Positions 22,899-33,600 of a DNA stretch of 64,000 nucleotides are shown one piece after another. The notes beneath the pieces were generated by a model that searched no databases, was not told where the DNA came from, and saw nothing but the letters and a program-made list of their open reading frames with translations. The position numbers and the translations under genes are program-made. The first letter of the stretch is position 1; each line of letters starts with the position of its first letter. Source of the stretch: Rhizobacter sp. (GTDB taxonomy: Bacteria; Pseudomonadota; Gammaproteobacteria; Burkholderiales; Burkholderiaceae_C); contig JAHBZQ010000002.1 in the NCBI GenBank assembly GCA_019635355.1, positions 1 through 64,000 on the forward strand, in the 5' to 3' direction.

Positions 22899-25340
22899 AT
22901 GCTGCCCACCTCGGAAGCGGTGCGCGCGCTGGGCGTCCGGCTGATCGGGCCCGAGCTGGTGCTGTTTCCGGTGCGGCACCACAGCCCCGCCTGTGCCTGG
23001 CAGCTGCGCCGCTGGCTGGCCACGGTGCGGCCCAGCGCCGTGCTCGTCGAAGGGCCGCGCTGTTTCGACCCGCTCATCCCGATGTTCGTGCATCCCGAGG
23101 CGCGCATGCCGCTGGCGGTCTACACCTACGCGGTGTTCAAGCCGCAGGGCGAGCAGCCGGCACGGCGGCGCGCCGCCTACTACCCGTTCTGCGATCACTC
23201 GCCTGAACTCGTGGCGCTGCGCGCCGCGCAGGAGCAAGGCATAACTGCCCGCTTCATCGACCTCGACCACGCCGAGCAGTGCCAGATCGAGCCCGACGAG
23301 GACGATGGCGAAGCGCAGTCGCTGCTCGACGAGCGCCACTTCCGCCGCAGCCGCTACCTGGGCGCGCTGGCGTCCCGGCTGGGCTGCCGCGACCACGAGG
23401 AGCTGTGGGAGCACCTGTTCGAGGCGCCGGCGACGGCACGCACGCTGCAAGAGCATGTGCTGGACATGGCCGCCTATTGCCACCTGGCCCGCGTGGAGTG
23501 CAGCGACGAGGAACTGCGCGCCGACGGCACGCTGGCGCGCGAGGATGAGATGGCCTGGCACATCCGCCAGGCACTGGCTCGCCGCGAGCCCGGCGACGGC
23601 CCGGTGCTCGCCGTGGTTGGCGGTTTCCATGCCGTCGCACTGCCTGGCCTGCTGGAGGGCACGGGCGCCCAACGCCCCGCGATCTCGCGAAGCACGGTCA
23701 GCGACGAAGCGGCCGCGCTCATCCGCTACGGCCAGGACCGGCTCGACCGCCTCAACGGCTACTCGGCTGGCATGACCTCTCCGGCCTGGCAGCAGCAGCT
23801 GTGGGAGCGCATGCTGCGCCACGACAAGGCCGGCCTGCAGGCGGGTGCGCGGGTGCGGCAGGAGCTGGCGCTGACCATTCTGTTCGACATCGCCATGGAG
23901 CTGCGCACTCGCCATGGCCTGCCTCTACCGATGCCAGCCCTGGGTGCTGCCTACGAGCAAGCCCTCCGGCTCGCTGCCTTGCGCCAGCGCTCCGCCCCCG
24001 TGCGCGACGACGTGCTCGACGCAGTGACCAGCTGCTTCGTCAAGGGCGACGCCGATGCCGACGGTGCGCTGGTGCTCGCGGTGGCGCGGCGCATGCTCAG
24101 CGGGCAGGCAATGGGCAAGGTGCCGCCTGGAGCGAGCACACCGCCCCTGGTACGCGACTTCGAGTACCGCGCACGCCGCCAGCGGCTGAAGATCGATGAC
24201 TCGGAGCCGCGCCGCGCCGTGCTCGACATCTACCGTCGACCCGAGCACCGCATCACCAGCCGCCTGTTCCACGGCCTCGGGCTGCTTGGTGTGCCGTTGG
24301 CGCACCGCAGCGCCGGCCCCGATTTCGTCAACGGCCTCGGGCTCGAGCGGCTGCAGGAGCATTGGGACTACACCCACTCGGCTGCCACCGAGGCGGCCCT
24401 GGTCGAGGCCTCGGTGTACGGCACCACCGTACCCCTGGCGGTGGCGGCACGCTTCGGCGAGCGGCTTGAGCGCTTTGAGTCCGGCGCCGAGCCGCGCCAT
24501 GCCAAAGGCGCGGCGGCGCTGCTGGCGCAAGCCTGCGTGCTCGGGCTGCACGACCATGTGCCCAAGGTGTGCGGCACGCTGGCCGCCGTCGTGGCCGCCG
24601 ATGCGCAGTTCGAGACCGTGGCCGCCGCGGCCGGGTCGCTCGGCCTGCTGTGGGAGTCGCGCGAACCGCTGGAGGCGCGCGGCATCGACCAACTGCCGCT
24701 GTTGCTCAAGGCCGCCTATGAACGGGCCATCTATCTCGGGCGTGGGCTGCGCGGGGCACCCGGCGACGGGCGCGAGGTGGTGGCGGGCCTGTCACGCCTG
24801 CGCGAACTGCTGGCCAGCGAGTCCGGGAGCCACCTCGATGGAGCGCTCTTCTGGGCGCTCATCGACGAGCTGTCCACCAGCAACGAATCGGCGTTCGTGC
24901 GCGGTGCGGCGGCCGGCCTGGCCTACGGCGCCGGCCGCCTGTCCGAATCAGCGCTCGGCACGGCGGTCGACGGCCACCTCAACGGACTGATCGCGCCGCG
25001 CGATGCCGTGTCCTTCCTGCGCGGGCTGCTGCAGACCGCGCGCGAGGCTGCCTGGCAGCAGCCTGCCCTGCTGTCGGTGCTCGATCGCCTGCTCGGCAGC
25101 TGGAATGACGCCGACTTCGTGGCCAACCTGCCCGAACTGCGCCTGGCCTTTGCCGAGATGACGCCGAAGGAGACGGATCGCATCGCCCAGGCCGTGGCCG
25201 ACCTGCACGGTGAAGCCAGCCTCGGCCGGCTGGTGCGGTACGACGTGTCGGCCGAGCAGGTACAAGCGAACCTCGCCACGACGCAGCAGCTGCTGGACGT
25301 GCTGTGCGCCGACGGGCTCGGCGCATGGGTGGGCGCGTGA
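22899..25340 (+). CDS. DUF5682-family protein
   Basis: 813 residues from the ATG at 22899 (MLPTSEAVRALGVRLIGPELVLFPVRHHSPACAW). The N-terminal region contains FPVRHHSPACA, VLVEGPRCFDPLIP, YTYAVFKPQ and a later VVGGFHAVALPG. This arrangement resembles TraB/EreA-like folds with conserved His and Glu residues and fits the DUF5682 proteins found beside MoxR-vWA genes. The C-terminal half is helical. An earlier ATG at 22824 lies inside the MoxR gene and is not used. Its stop overlaps the following GTG start (GTGA), indicating coupling. Enzymatic activity is unproven; the HH and E residues suggest a hydrolase. Confidence 0.82.
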   Translation: MLPTSEAVRALGVRLIGPELVLFPVRHHSPACAWQLRRWLATVRPSAVLVEGPRCFDPLIPMFVHPEARMPLAVYTYAVFKPQGEQPARRRAAYYPFCDHSPELVALRAAQEQGITARFIDLDHAEQCQIEPDEDDGEAQSLLDERHFRRSRYLGALASRLGCRDHEELWEHLFEAPATARTLQEHVLDMAAYCHLARVECSDEELRADGTLAREDEMAWHIRQALARREPGDGPVLAVVGGFHAVALPGLLEGTGAQRPAISRSTVSDEAAALIRYGQDRLDRLNGYSAGMTSPAWQQQLWERMLRHDKAGLQAGARVRQELALTILFDIAMELRTRHGLPLPMPALGAAYEQALRLAALRQRSAPVRDDVLDAVTSCFVKGDADADGALVLAVARRMLSGQAMGKVPPGASTPPLVRDFEYRARRQRLKIDDSEPRRAVLDIYRRPEHRITSRLFHGLGLLGVPLAHRSAGPDFVNGLGLERLQEHWDYTHSAATEAALVEASVYGTTVPLAVAARFGERLERFESGAEPRHAKGAAALLAQACVLGLHDHVPKVCGTLAAVVAADAQFETVAAAAGSLGLLWESREPLEARGIDQLPLLLKAAYERAIYLGRGLRGAPGDGREVVAGLSRLRELLASESGSHLDGALFWALIDELSTSNESAFVRGAAAGLAYGAGRLSESALGTAVDGHLNGLIAPRDAVSFLRGLLQTAREAAWQQPALLSVLDRLLGSWNDADFVANLPELRLAFAEMTPKETDRIAQAVADLHGEASLGRLVRYDVSAEQVQANLATTQQLLDVLCADGLGAWVGA

Positions 25341-26458
25341 AGGACCTGGCCCGCTGGCGCCTGGTGCTCGGCAAATACGCCGAGCAGGGTTTGCCGGGCC
25401 AGGCGGGCGGCCTGCACGGCGCCAACGGCCGCATGGACCGGGCGCTCGAATACCTCTACGGCCGCGCGTACAAGGGTCGCGGCCTGCGTGACGGTACCGC
25501 CCCCGGCTCGCTCGATCCGTCCCAACTCACGCTTGTGACGTGGTTGGGCGAGGTGCGAGAGTTGTTCCCGCAGGAGACTGTCGAGGTCATCGAGAAACAT
25601 GCACTCGACCGCTACGGGCTCACGGAGCTGGTGACCGACCCTCAGACGCTCGAGCGCCTCGAACCCAACCAGCAACTGCTGCGTACGCTGCTCTCGCTGC
25701 GCGGACACCTGAAGGGCGACGTGCTGCATCTCGCACGACGCATCATGCGCCAGGTGGTCGAGGAGATCCGCCGCCAGCTCGAGCCCGAGGTGCGGCAGGC
25801 CCTGTCGGGTCGGCTCAACCGCTTCCGCCATTCGCCGATGGCGATCGCGCAGAACTTCGACGCCAAAGGGACCATCCGCAAGAACCTGAAGCACTTCGAC
25901 CGCGAGCGCGGGCAGCTCGTCATCGAGCAGTTGCGCTTCTTCGAGCGCAATACGCGCCGCCTGCCGTGGGACATCATCCTGTGCGTGGACCAGAGCGGCA
26001 GCATGGCCGACTCGGTGATCCACAGCGCGGTCATGGCGGGCATCCTCGCTGCGCTGCCCGCCTTCCGGGTGCGCATCGTCGTGTTCGACACCAGCGTCGT
26101 CGATCTCTCCGACCACGCCGACGATCCGGTGGAGACGCTGATGCGTGTGCAACTCGGCGGCGGCACCGACATCGCGCAGGCAGTGCGCTACTGCACCCAA
26201 CTGGTCGAGAACCCGCATCGCACCGTGCTAGTGCTGGTGACCGACTTCTGCGAGGGCGCACCGCCCAGCGAGCTGGAGCGTGCGGTGAAGAAGCTGGCCG
26301 AGTCACGCGTGAAGCTGCTCGGTCTGGCCTCGCTCGACAGCCAGGCGCACCCTGTCTACGACCGCCAGATGGCCGATCGGCTGGCCGCCTGCGGCATGGA
26401 GATCGCCGCCCTCACGCCGCAAAAGCTGGCGCACTGGCTGGTGAAGGTGATCTCGTGA
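25337..26458 (+). CDS. vWA-domain (CoxE-like) protein
   Basis: About 373 residues. A helical N-terminal half (LARWRLVLGKYAEQGLPGQAGG...VVEEIRRQLEPEVRQALSGRLNR) is followed by a von Willebrand A domain. Its MIDAS motif is CVDQSGSMADS (about 215-225), with the metal-binding Thr in GGGTDIAQAV and the Asp in VLVTDFCEG. This is the CoxE/MoxR-partner type. GTG at 25337 overlaps the previous stop; an ATG four codons upstream (25325) is an alternative. It should bind the MoxR ATPase and present clients. Its stop codon overlaps the next start as GTGA, so translation is chained. Confidence 0.9.
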   Translation: MKDLARWRLVLGKYAEQGLPGQAGGLHGANGRMDRALEYLYGRAYKGRGLRDGTAPGSLDPSQLTLVTWLGEVRELFPQETVEVIEKHALDRYGLTELVTDPQTLERLEPNQQLLRTLLSLRGHLKGDVLHLARRIMRQVVEEIRRQLEPEVRQALSGRLNRFRHSPMAIAQNFDAKGTIRKNLKHFDRERGQLVIEQLRFFERNTRRLPWDIILCVDQSGSMADSVIHSAVMAGILAALPAFRVRIVVFDTSVVDLSDHADDPVETLMRVQLGGGTDIAQAVRYCTQLVENPHRTVLVLVTDFCEGAPPSELERAVKKLAESRVKLLGLASLDSQAHPVYDRQMADRLAACGMEIAALTPQKLAHWLVKVIS

Positions 26459-28575
26459 GCAGCGTGCTCGACCAGCTCGGCGCACTGCTCGCGCGCTTCG
26501 ACGACGACTCCTACGTGGCGCTGGCCAATCGGGGCCTGGTGCGCCGCGCCCGCAAGGACCTGGAGCAGCAGAGGGTAGACATCGTCGAGCAGGGCGCGGC
26601 GCAGGTGGTGGTGAGCTTCGGAGCGCAGCGCATCCGCTTCGACCACCGCGGCCCGGCGCATGCGCAATGCGATTGCCCGGCGAGCGGCATTTGCCAGCAC
26701 ATCCTCGCCGCAGCGATGGGCCTGCAGCAGACGCTGCAAGCCTCGGCGACTCAGGCAGGCCAAGCCGACGAGCCCGCAGTCGATCCGCTCGCGCCGCTGC
26801 AGGCCGCGCTGCTGGTCATCTCCGCGGCCGAGCTTGCTCGCCATGCCGGCAAGGCCGGTTATCGCTGGGCCTGGCAATACGTGCAGGACCTCGAGCCTGA
26901 GCATGCGCTGGTGATCTCTGGCAGCCAGCATCTGGTGCTCGCCTTGCAGCGCCCGCGGCTCACGTTGCGCTACCTGGGCGGCGGACTCGATGCCCTGATC
27001 GCCGATGCCGAGCTGCCACAGATCGAGAAGTACCGCGTGGCCGCCGTGCTTGCCTTCCAGCGCGCTCACGGACGCGAACTCACGCCGCCCGAGCCCACGT
27101 CGCGGCAGCGCACCCAGGCGCTGGACCTGGGCATGGATCACGCTCTGGCGGACTCACGGGATGCAAGTCTCGACGAGTCGCGCGCTAGGCTACGTGCGTC
27201 GCTGCGAAAGATCCTGGCCGAGTCCGTGGAACTCGGCCTCGCTCACCTTTCGCAAGGGATTCAAGAGCGGTATTCGACGCTGGCGGTCTGGGCACAAGGC
27301 GCGGAGTACCACCGCCTGGCCCTGCTGACGCGCCGCATTGCCGACCACGTGGAACTGCTGCTCGAACGCGCCGGGGGCGCCGACGAGTTGCGATTGCTCG
27401 ACGAGATCAGCATCGCGCTGGCGCTGGTGTGCGCCTTGGACGTCGCGGCAACCCAGGGCGCCGCGCCGCGGCCACTGGTGGGTCGCGCCCGATCACGCTA
27501 CGAGGCCTCTGCCTCTCTCGAACTGTTCGGGCTGGGTGCACAGGCCTGGCGCTCGCCCGCCGGATACGTGGGGCTGACGATGATCTTCTGGTCCCCGGCA
27601 GAGCAGGCGTTCATGTCCTGCACCGATGCGCGCCCGCAAGCGCAGCGTGGATTCAACCCTATCGCCCGCTACAAGGCGGCCGGCCCTTGGGCCGGGCTGG
27701 GTGCGCCGGCGCAGACCACGGGCTATCGCGTCGTTCTGCAGGGGGCTCAAGTCAACGACGCAGGGCGTCTTTCGGCCGCGGACAGCGCCAGCGCTACCGT
27801 GTTGCCGTTGGACACCGCAACGCTCGTTCATCAGTTGAAGCCTTGGGACTCCTGGGTCGATATGCTCACTGCTCGTGGCGAGCAACGTGCCAGCCTGCTG
27901 GCCGAACCCGATCCCATGAAGGACTGGGTGACGCTGCGGCCGGCGCAGTTCGGCAAGGCCCGATTCGACGATGCCCGGCAAACCCTGATCTGGCCGCTGC
28001 TGGACGGAGAGGGGCACATGCTGGCCGCCGAGATGCCCTTTGACGAGTACAGCAGGCATGCCATCGGGCGTGTCGAACGCCTCGGCCCATCAGAACTGGC
28101 GCCGGGAACGCTAGTGATCGCGCGGCTGCGCGCGTCCGCCCAGGGTGGCGTGGTGGCGGAGCCGTTGAGCCTGGTGCGCGCGAGCGCCAGGGATAGTTGC
28201 GTTGACGCGCTCCACTTCGACGATGCGCCGCCACAGGGCATGGCTTCTGCACTCCTGGAGCGCGTGAAGCGCTTGGTTCCTTTGCAAGATGTGCCGATGC
28301 AGGAGGCTGCGCACGTTTCAACCGCACCAAGTGCCTTGCGAGAGCTGCGGCATGAACTGCAGCGACAGGCGGAGCGAGGCACGGGGTCAGAGAACGCCGA
28401 AATGGCGCTCGCCGAATTGATGCATCACGCAGATCGCTTGGCCGACGCGGGGCTTACGGCCTTCCGGGCCGCACTGGACCGCGGCGGTAGCACAGGAGAG
28501 CGGCTGCTGCGCGCGAACTACTTATGCTTGCAGTGCGAGCGACTGATGCGGGGAGAGGCTTCCGGCTCGGTATGA
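26455..28575 (+). CDS. SWIM zinc-finger protein
   Basis: 706 residues from the GTG at 26455, overlapping the vWA stop. A SWIM finger, CDCPASGICQHILAA (about 72-86), follows VVVSFGAQRIRFDHRGPAHAQ and fits CxCx(n)CxH. The rest is helical and contains no further recognised domain. SWIM proteins bind nucleic acids or protein partners and recur with MoxR-vWA pairs. As last gene of the operon it may supply the target-sensing part. The gene is intact and followed by about 220 bases without features, then IS5 copy 2. Confidence 0.85.
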   Translation: MSSVLDQLGALLARFDDDSYVALANRGLVRRARKDLEQQRVDIVEQGAAQVVVSFGAQRIRFDHRGPAHAQCDCPASGICQHILAAAMGLQQTLQASATQAGQADEPAVDPLAPLQAALLVISAAELARHAGKAGYRWAWQYVQDLEPEHALVISGSQHLVLALQRPRLTLRYLGGGLDALIADAELPQIEKYRVAAVLAFQRAHGRELTPPEPTSRQRTQALDLGMDHALADSRDASLDESRARLRASLRKILAESVELGLAHLSQGIQERYSTLAVWAQGAEYHRLALLTRRIADHVELLLERAGGADELRLLDEISIALALVCALDVAATQGAAPRPLVGRARSRYEASASLELFGLGAQAWRSPAGYVGLTMIFWSPAEQAFMSCTDARPQAQRGFNPIARYKAAGPWAGLGAPAQTTGYRVVLQGAQVNDAGRLSAADSASATVLPLDTATLVHQLKPWDSWVDMLTARGEQRASLLAEPDPMKDWVTLRPAQFGKARFDDARQTLIWPLLDGEGHMLAAEMPFDEYSRHAIGRVERLGPSELAPGTLVIARLRASAQGGVVAEPLSLVRASARDSCVDALHFDDAPPQGMASALLERVKRLVPLQDVPMQEAAHVSTAPSALRELRHELQRQAERGTGSENAEMALAELMHHADRLADAGLTAFRAALDRGGSTGERLLRANYLCLQCERLMRGEASGSV

Positions 28576-28802
28576 GCCCGTCGATTGTGGACGGACGATT
28601 CGCCTCTCTGTGTGCGGAATGACGTTCTTGCCAATTGACTGCGGGCCAGCCCAATCGAGGATCACCGCAACCACGTTTAGGTCGCCTGGGAGCCGCCTTC
28701 CGCGACCGACTCCTACTGGCCGGTTGCGTGAATCCTCTGATCGGTCGGCGACCGACTGCGGTGGCTATGTAGCAGCCATTGACGGGCAGCCAAGGCTCAT
28801 TA

Positions 28803-30323
28803 GTCGGCCCTGAACAACCCCAGAGCCCTTGCCGTTGCTTGCTTTCCGGGCGATTGCCGATGGTGTGAGTTGCAGGATTGAGGCCCAATTGCTCTCGGTT
28901 CCGTGCAAACTGCACCGAGGTTGCCGATGGGTCCGAAGCCCCGACAAGACGCCGCCGAGCAGGACTTGTTCCGGATGGAACTGGTCAACCTGATCGATCA
29001 ACGGCATGAACTGGTCAAGCTCGCCGCACTGATCGACTGGCCGGCCTTCGAGCAGGCCTGGGGCCCCAAGTTCGAATCCACCACCGGCCGGCCTGCGCTG
29101 CCCACGCGGCTGATGGCCTCGCTGCTGTACCTGAAGCACACGTTCGCGTTGTCGGATGAGGACGTGGTCGAGCGCTGGATCGAGAACCCGTATTGGCAGC
29201 ACTTCAGCGGGCAGCGCTACTTCCAGCATGAACTGCCCTGCGACCCGTCGAGCCTGGTGCGCTGGAGGCAGCGCATTGGCGAAGAAGGCTGCGAGTGGCT
29301 GCTGGAGCACAGCATCAAGGCGGCGATGTCGGCCGGCGTGATGAAGCGGCAGAGCCTGAGCACCGTCATCGTGGACACCACGGTGCAGCCCAAGGCCATT
29401 GCGCACCCCACCGACAGCCGGCTGCTGAACCGGGCCAGAGAGCAGCTGGTGGCTGCGGCGCAGGACGCTGGCATCGAGCTGCGCCAGAGCTACGCGCGGG
29501 TGGGCAAGACCGCCGAAGCCCAGGCCGGCCGCTATGCTCACGCCCAGCAGTGGCGCCGCATGCGCCGCGAGGTGAAGAAGCTGCGCACCTGGCTGGGCCG
29601 CGTGATCCGCGACGTGCAGCGCAAGACGGGCGAGATCACCGGCGTACTGAAGACCCGCATGGAGACCGCGCAGCGGCTGCACGCCCAGCAGCGGGACTCC
29701 AAGAACAAGCTGTACGCGCTACATGCCCCTGAGGTCGAGTGCATCGCCAAGGGCAAGGCCAGGACGCCGTACGAGTTCGGTGTGAAGACCTCCGTGGCCG
29801 TGACGGCCAAAGAAGGCGTGGTGGTGGGCATGCGCTCGATGCCCGGCTCACCGTACGACGGCTACACGCTGCACAGTCAGCTGGAGCAGGTGGAGATCCT
29901 CACGGGGGTGAAGCCCGCCATGGCGCTGGCCGACCGCGGCTACCGGGGTGTGCAGCCGCCTGACGGAACCAGGCTGCTGCTGAGCCACACGCGGGGGCTG
30001 CCCAAGGCGCTGAAGAAGCTGCTCAAGCGCCGTCAGGCCATCGAGCCCACCATCGGCCACATGAAGACCGACGGGTTGCTGGCGCGCAACTGGCTCAAAG
30101 GCAGCGACGGCGACGCCTTCCACGCGGTGCTGTGCGGTGCCGGACACAACCTGCGGCTGATCCTGGCGCACCTGCGGGTGCTTGTCTTGGCATTGATCGT
30201 TCTGACGCGCTACGCGATGAACGCGCTCCTGGCGGTCTGGCCGGATGCGATCGCTGCTCGCACGCGCCTACTGCGCCCAGCCGCCGTTCTGGCCTCGGCT
30301 TGAACGGGTTGTTCAGGGCAGAC
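28803..30323 (+). mobile_element. IS5-family insertion sequence, copy 2
   Basis: 1521 bp, apparently identical to copy 1. The left flank ends in TA (28801-28802) but the right flank begins TC (30324), so the TA duplication seen at copies 1 and 3 is missing. This suggests that recombination between IS copies joined flanks of different origin, or that a deletion occurred next to the IS. Confidence 0.92.
28927..30303 (+). CDS. IS5-family transposase (copy 2)
   Basis: Same 458-residue DDE transposase as at 1853-3229, with all catalytic motifs (VDTTVQPK, ALADRGYRG, IEPTIGHMKTDG) unchanged. Start chosen at the same ATG after GAGGTTGCCG. Confidence 0.93.
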   Translation: MGPKPRQDAAEQDLFRMELVNLIDQRHELVKLAALIDWPAFEQAWGPKFESTTGRPALPTRLMASLLYLKHTFALSDEDVVERWIENPYWQHFSGQRYFQHELPCDPSSLVRWRQRIGEEGCEWLLEHSIKAAMSAGVMKRQSLSTVIVDTTVQPKAIAHPTDSRLLNRAREQLVAAAQDAGIELRQSYARVGKTAEAQAGRYAHAQQWRRMRREVKKLRTWLGRVIRDVQRKTGEITGVLKTRMETAQRLHAQQRDSKNKLYALHAPEVECIAKGKARTPYEFGVKTSVAVTAKEGVVVGMRSMPGSPYDGYTLHSQLEQVEILTGVKPAMALADRGYRGVQPPDGTRLLLSHTRGLPKALKKLLKRRQAIEPTIGHMKTDGLLARNWLKGSDGDAFHAVLCGAGHNLRLILAHLRVLVLALIVLTRYAMNALLAVWPDAIAARTRLLRPAAVLASA

Positions 30324-30326
30324 TCC

Positions 30327-30692
30327 TTAAGCGCCGGCGTACCAACGCAGTAAGGCGTACCAGCCGACAAGCACCGCAGCGGCCAGCACTGCCAGCATGA
30401 ATCGCTGGCGATTCAATCCGAACCAGATCAACCACCCCACAACGCCGTACAGCAAGGCATTAACGGCAATTGCAGCCGCGGGAATAGCAAAACTTCGCTC
30501 CTCGGGATCGGCGATCAAAAACAACCAACTCGGCCATATCGCCACAAGTATCCGATCGAAGTGACCAGTCGACATGATCGAGTGGATGAGTGCCGGATTT
30601 CCTCGTAGGAAGGTCCAGTAAACGGCCAGCCAAACGAGAGGAATTGCGCCGCCGATGGTCGCAGCCAAGGCAACGAAACGATACTGGCTCAT
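30327..30692 (-). CDS. Membrane protein, candidate immunity protein of the RHS toxin
   Basis: 121 residues with about four hydrophobic segments: FVALAATIGGAIPLVWLAVYW, ILVAIWPSWLFLIA, IPAAAIAVNALLYGVVGWLIWFGL and FMLAVLAAAVLVGWYALLRWY. The ATG overlaps the rhs stop codon (ATGA at 30689-30692), the arrangement expected of a toxin-immunity pair. A membrane immunity protein would fit a toxin acting on the envelope or at the inner-membrane face. No family was recognised. The gene ends four bases from the right end of IS5 copy 2. Confidence 0.65.
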   Translation of the reverse strand: MSQYRFVALAATIGGAIPLVWLAVYWTFLRGNPALIHSIMSTGHFDRILVAIWPSWLFLIADPEERSFAIPAAAIAVNALLYGVVGWLIWFGLNRQRFMLAVLAAAVLVGWYALLRWYAGA

Positions 30693-33600
30693 GGCCTACC
30701 TGGTAAGCCTTCGAAGTACGGTCGCGGGCCAGGCGAGCCGGGTGTCGATACGCCCGCCTGCTGCAATACTGAGCGTACGAAGTTCGTACAGTTGTTGCCA
30801 GCCAGACGGTACGTTCCAGGGTTCGCCGTCGTTCGTGCAATGAAGTCGGTCATCTTCTTGTCTTGCTCGGCCGTCGTGCTGATGGTCTTGCACTGCTCAG
30901 CCTGCTTGGAATCGGACTTCACTGCGCCGGGCGTACCCGTGATCGCAGCCAATCCCGGTGACTCGCTGCGCGGGTAATAGCCAACCGTTGAAGAACTGTT
31001 AACGCCGATGCCGACATGTCCGGCTGTCACAGCACCTGGATACAAACACACTGTGGCATCCAGACCCTCCGGATCGACGAACGAGACCGGGTTCCCTTCC
31101 GCATATGCGTAAGTATTAATTCCTCCCGCCAGCCCGATAGGATCGGACTGGGTATACCGCCCCGTCTCCCCATCGTAGACCCGGTGCCAGTTGTACCAAA
31201 GCCCCGTCGCTTGGTCGCGGTACTGTCCCGGCAATCCGATGTTGAAGCCGCCAACGGTGTCTGTCGGGGTCGCCTGCCGGTCGAAGGCATCGTTGCGGGC
31301 TCGCCAAGACACCACACCACTGCCGTTGGTCAGCACCTCCGGCCGCCCGAGGTGGTCGTTGTGGCTGGCGTGGAACATCCCGCCCCGCACGATGCCCAGC
31401 AGTTCTTCGCCCAGCCAAACGTAGGCGGTGTTCTGCACCACCCCCCCGCTGCGCTGCTCGTAGAGCAGCCGGCCGTCAGGCGCATACACAAACCGGGTGT
31501 CGTGGTTCACGCCTCCAATCACGTCGCGCTTCCACACCCGGAGATGGTGCGGGTCATGCCGCGACTGATGGGCCATCACGCCGCCCTGGTTCATCTGTAC
31601 CATGCGGCCAAAAGCGTCGTAGGCGTAGGTCCTGGTGCCTCGATAGCCGGTCTCGGAGGTCTGATCCCCATTGGCGTTGTAGCCCAGGGTCAGTGCTCGC
31701 GCGCCGCTCACGGTGTGCAATCGCTGTGTGCCCGGATGGTAGGTGTAGCCGGCAACGTCGCTGCCTCGCGTGCGGCTCGTCCGGTTGCCAACGCCGTCGT
31801 AGGGGATGGTCAGAGAGGCGGACGGGTCCGCGCTGCGACTGGCGGAGCTGAGCCTCTCGGCGTTGTCGTAGCCGTAGACCGTGCTCTGGGTCGCCAGGAT
31901 GCCGTCCGTCACCCCGGTCATCAGATTGCTGCTGTCGTAGCCGTAACCCAGGCTGTGCACACCCGGACTCCAGTTGGCTGCCACACGTCCGTCGGTGTCC
32001 AGGCTCCAAAGCCGCGGTCGGCCGTTGCCGAAGCGCCATGAATACGGCACAACGCCCACAGGCTGGTACTGCATCGAGTCGGCCACCGTGACCCAGGAGC
32101 CTCCGCTGGCGCGCCGCACGGCCGAAATCCGGCCGGCGCCGCCGTACTGCACATCCAGCGCCGTACCGTCAGGGTAGCTCATGCCCGTGACGCGGCCGGC
32201 GAGGTCGTAGCTCCAACTCGTGTTGTGCGTCACCCCGTAGGTGACGACGCTCATCGAGGCCAGTTGCCCGTCGGCGGCATAGCCGTAGCTCGTGCTGCCC
32301 GCTTCGTAGCTGGTGGAGGTCAAGCGGCCGATGCCGTTCGTGCCCAGGTCGTAGGTCCATGTCTCCGAGAGGGCTCCGCCGCTGCGCGAAGTCGTCCGCC
32401 CGAGCAGGTCGTAGCCGAGGCTCAGCACGGTGCCATCGGCCCGGGTTATCTGCGTCAGCCGCCCGCCGACGTCGTAGACGTAGGCCGTGGTGCCACGGTT
32501 TGGGCTGACCTCTTGTGTGACCTCGCCGAAGGCGTTGCGGGTGTAGGTGGTGACCAGCCCGTTCGAGTCGGTCACCGTCCGCAGGAAACCTCTGTTGTCG
32601 TAGCCGTAGGTGGTCGTAGCGGCTTGGCCAGTATCGGCGGCAACAGTGGTTGTTTTCAGCCGGTTCAGTTGGTCATAGGTTTGAGTCGTCTTGCGACCGA
32701 GGGCGTCGACTGTCTGCAGCAGGTTGCCGTTGTTGTCGTAGCTGTGGCTCCACTGCTGACCATCGTTGCCCAATGACTTCCAGGGCCTGCCAAGACTGTC
32801 CGAGTGTTCTTTGCTGGAGATGCCGCCGCTGGGGCTGCTGGTGAGCACGCCGCCGCTCCAGTCGGGCAGGTGCCTGGTGTGGCTGGTCACCCGCTCCTCT
32901 GGCGTTGCGGGCAGAGACCGCGCCAAGCTGAAGTTGACCTCTTCCCCCAGAGAGTTGGCCACCTTGGTCAGTCGGCCTGAGGCGGCGTAGGTGAAGTAGC
33001 GGGCCTGGCCGTCAGCAGGCACCATGCTCAGTAGTTGGTTGCGGCCGTTCCACGTCCAAGTGGTGGTCCGAGCACCGCCGGGCAGTTGTACGGCCGTTGT
33101 CAGCACGTTGCCACGCAGGTCGTAGGTGTAGTCGATGACCAAGCCGTTGGCATCGGTCATCCGACCCGGGAGACCGAGCCCGTTGTAGTTGCTGAAGCTG
33201 AGTTGATGGCCCAAGGCATTCACGACCGACGAGAGGTTCCCGAGCGTGTCGTAGTTCCGGGTGGTCACGCTTGTCTGCCCACCCGGAAGCAGTCGAGTAG
33301 ACGTCAGTGTGGCCATCGACTTGTTCGGGTGGAACGTGTAGGCGTACGTCACCTGCCGCGAGCCGCCTCCGATGAGATCCGTCCAGGTTTCGCTGGCGAC
33401 GCGGCCGCTCGCATACCCTGCCGTGTGGTAGGTGAACGACTGCTTTGCGTACGCAACGCCCGCGGTGTTCTTCAGCGTGCGTTCCAGAAGGTTTTCGGGG
33501 CTGGCCCACACGTAGGTTTCAGCAAGAGCAACCGCAGTCCCTGAAGCCCTGGTCTTGGACTGCAGGACGCCCTTCGCATCAAACTGGTAGTCAGTGACGA

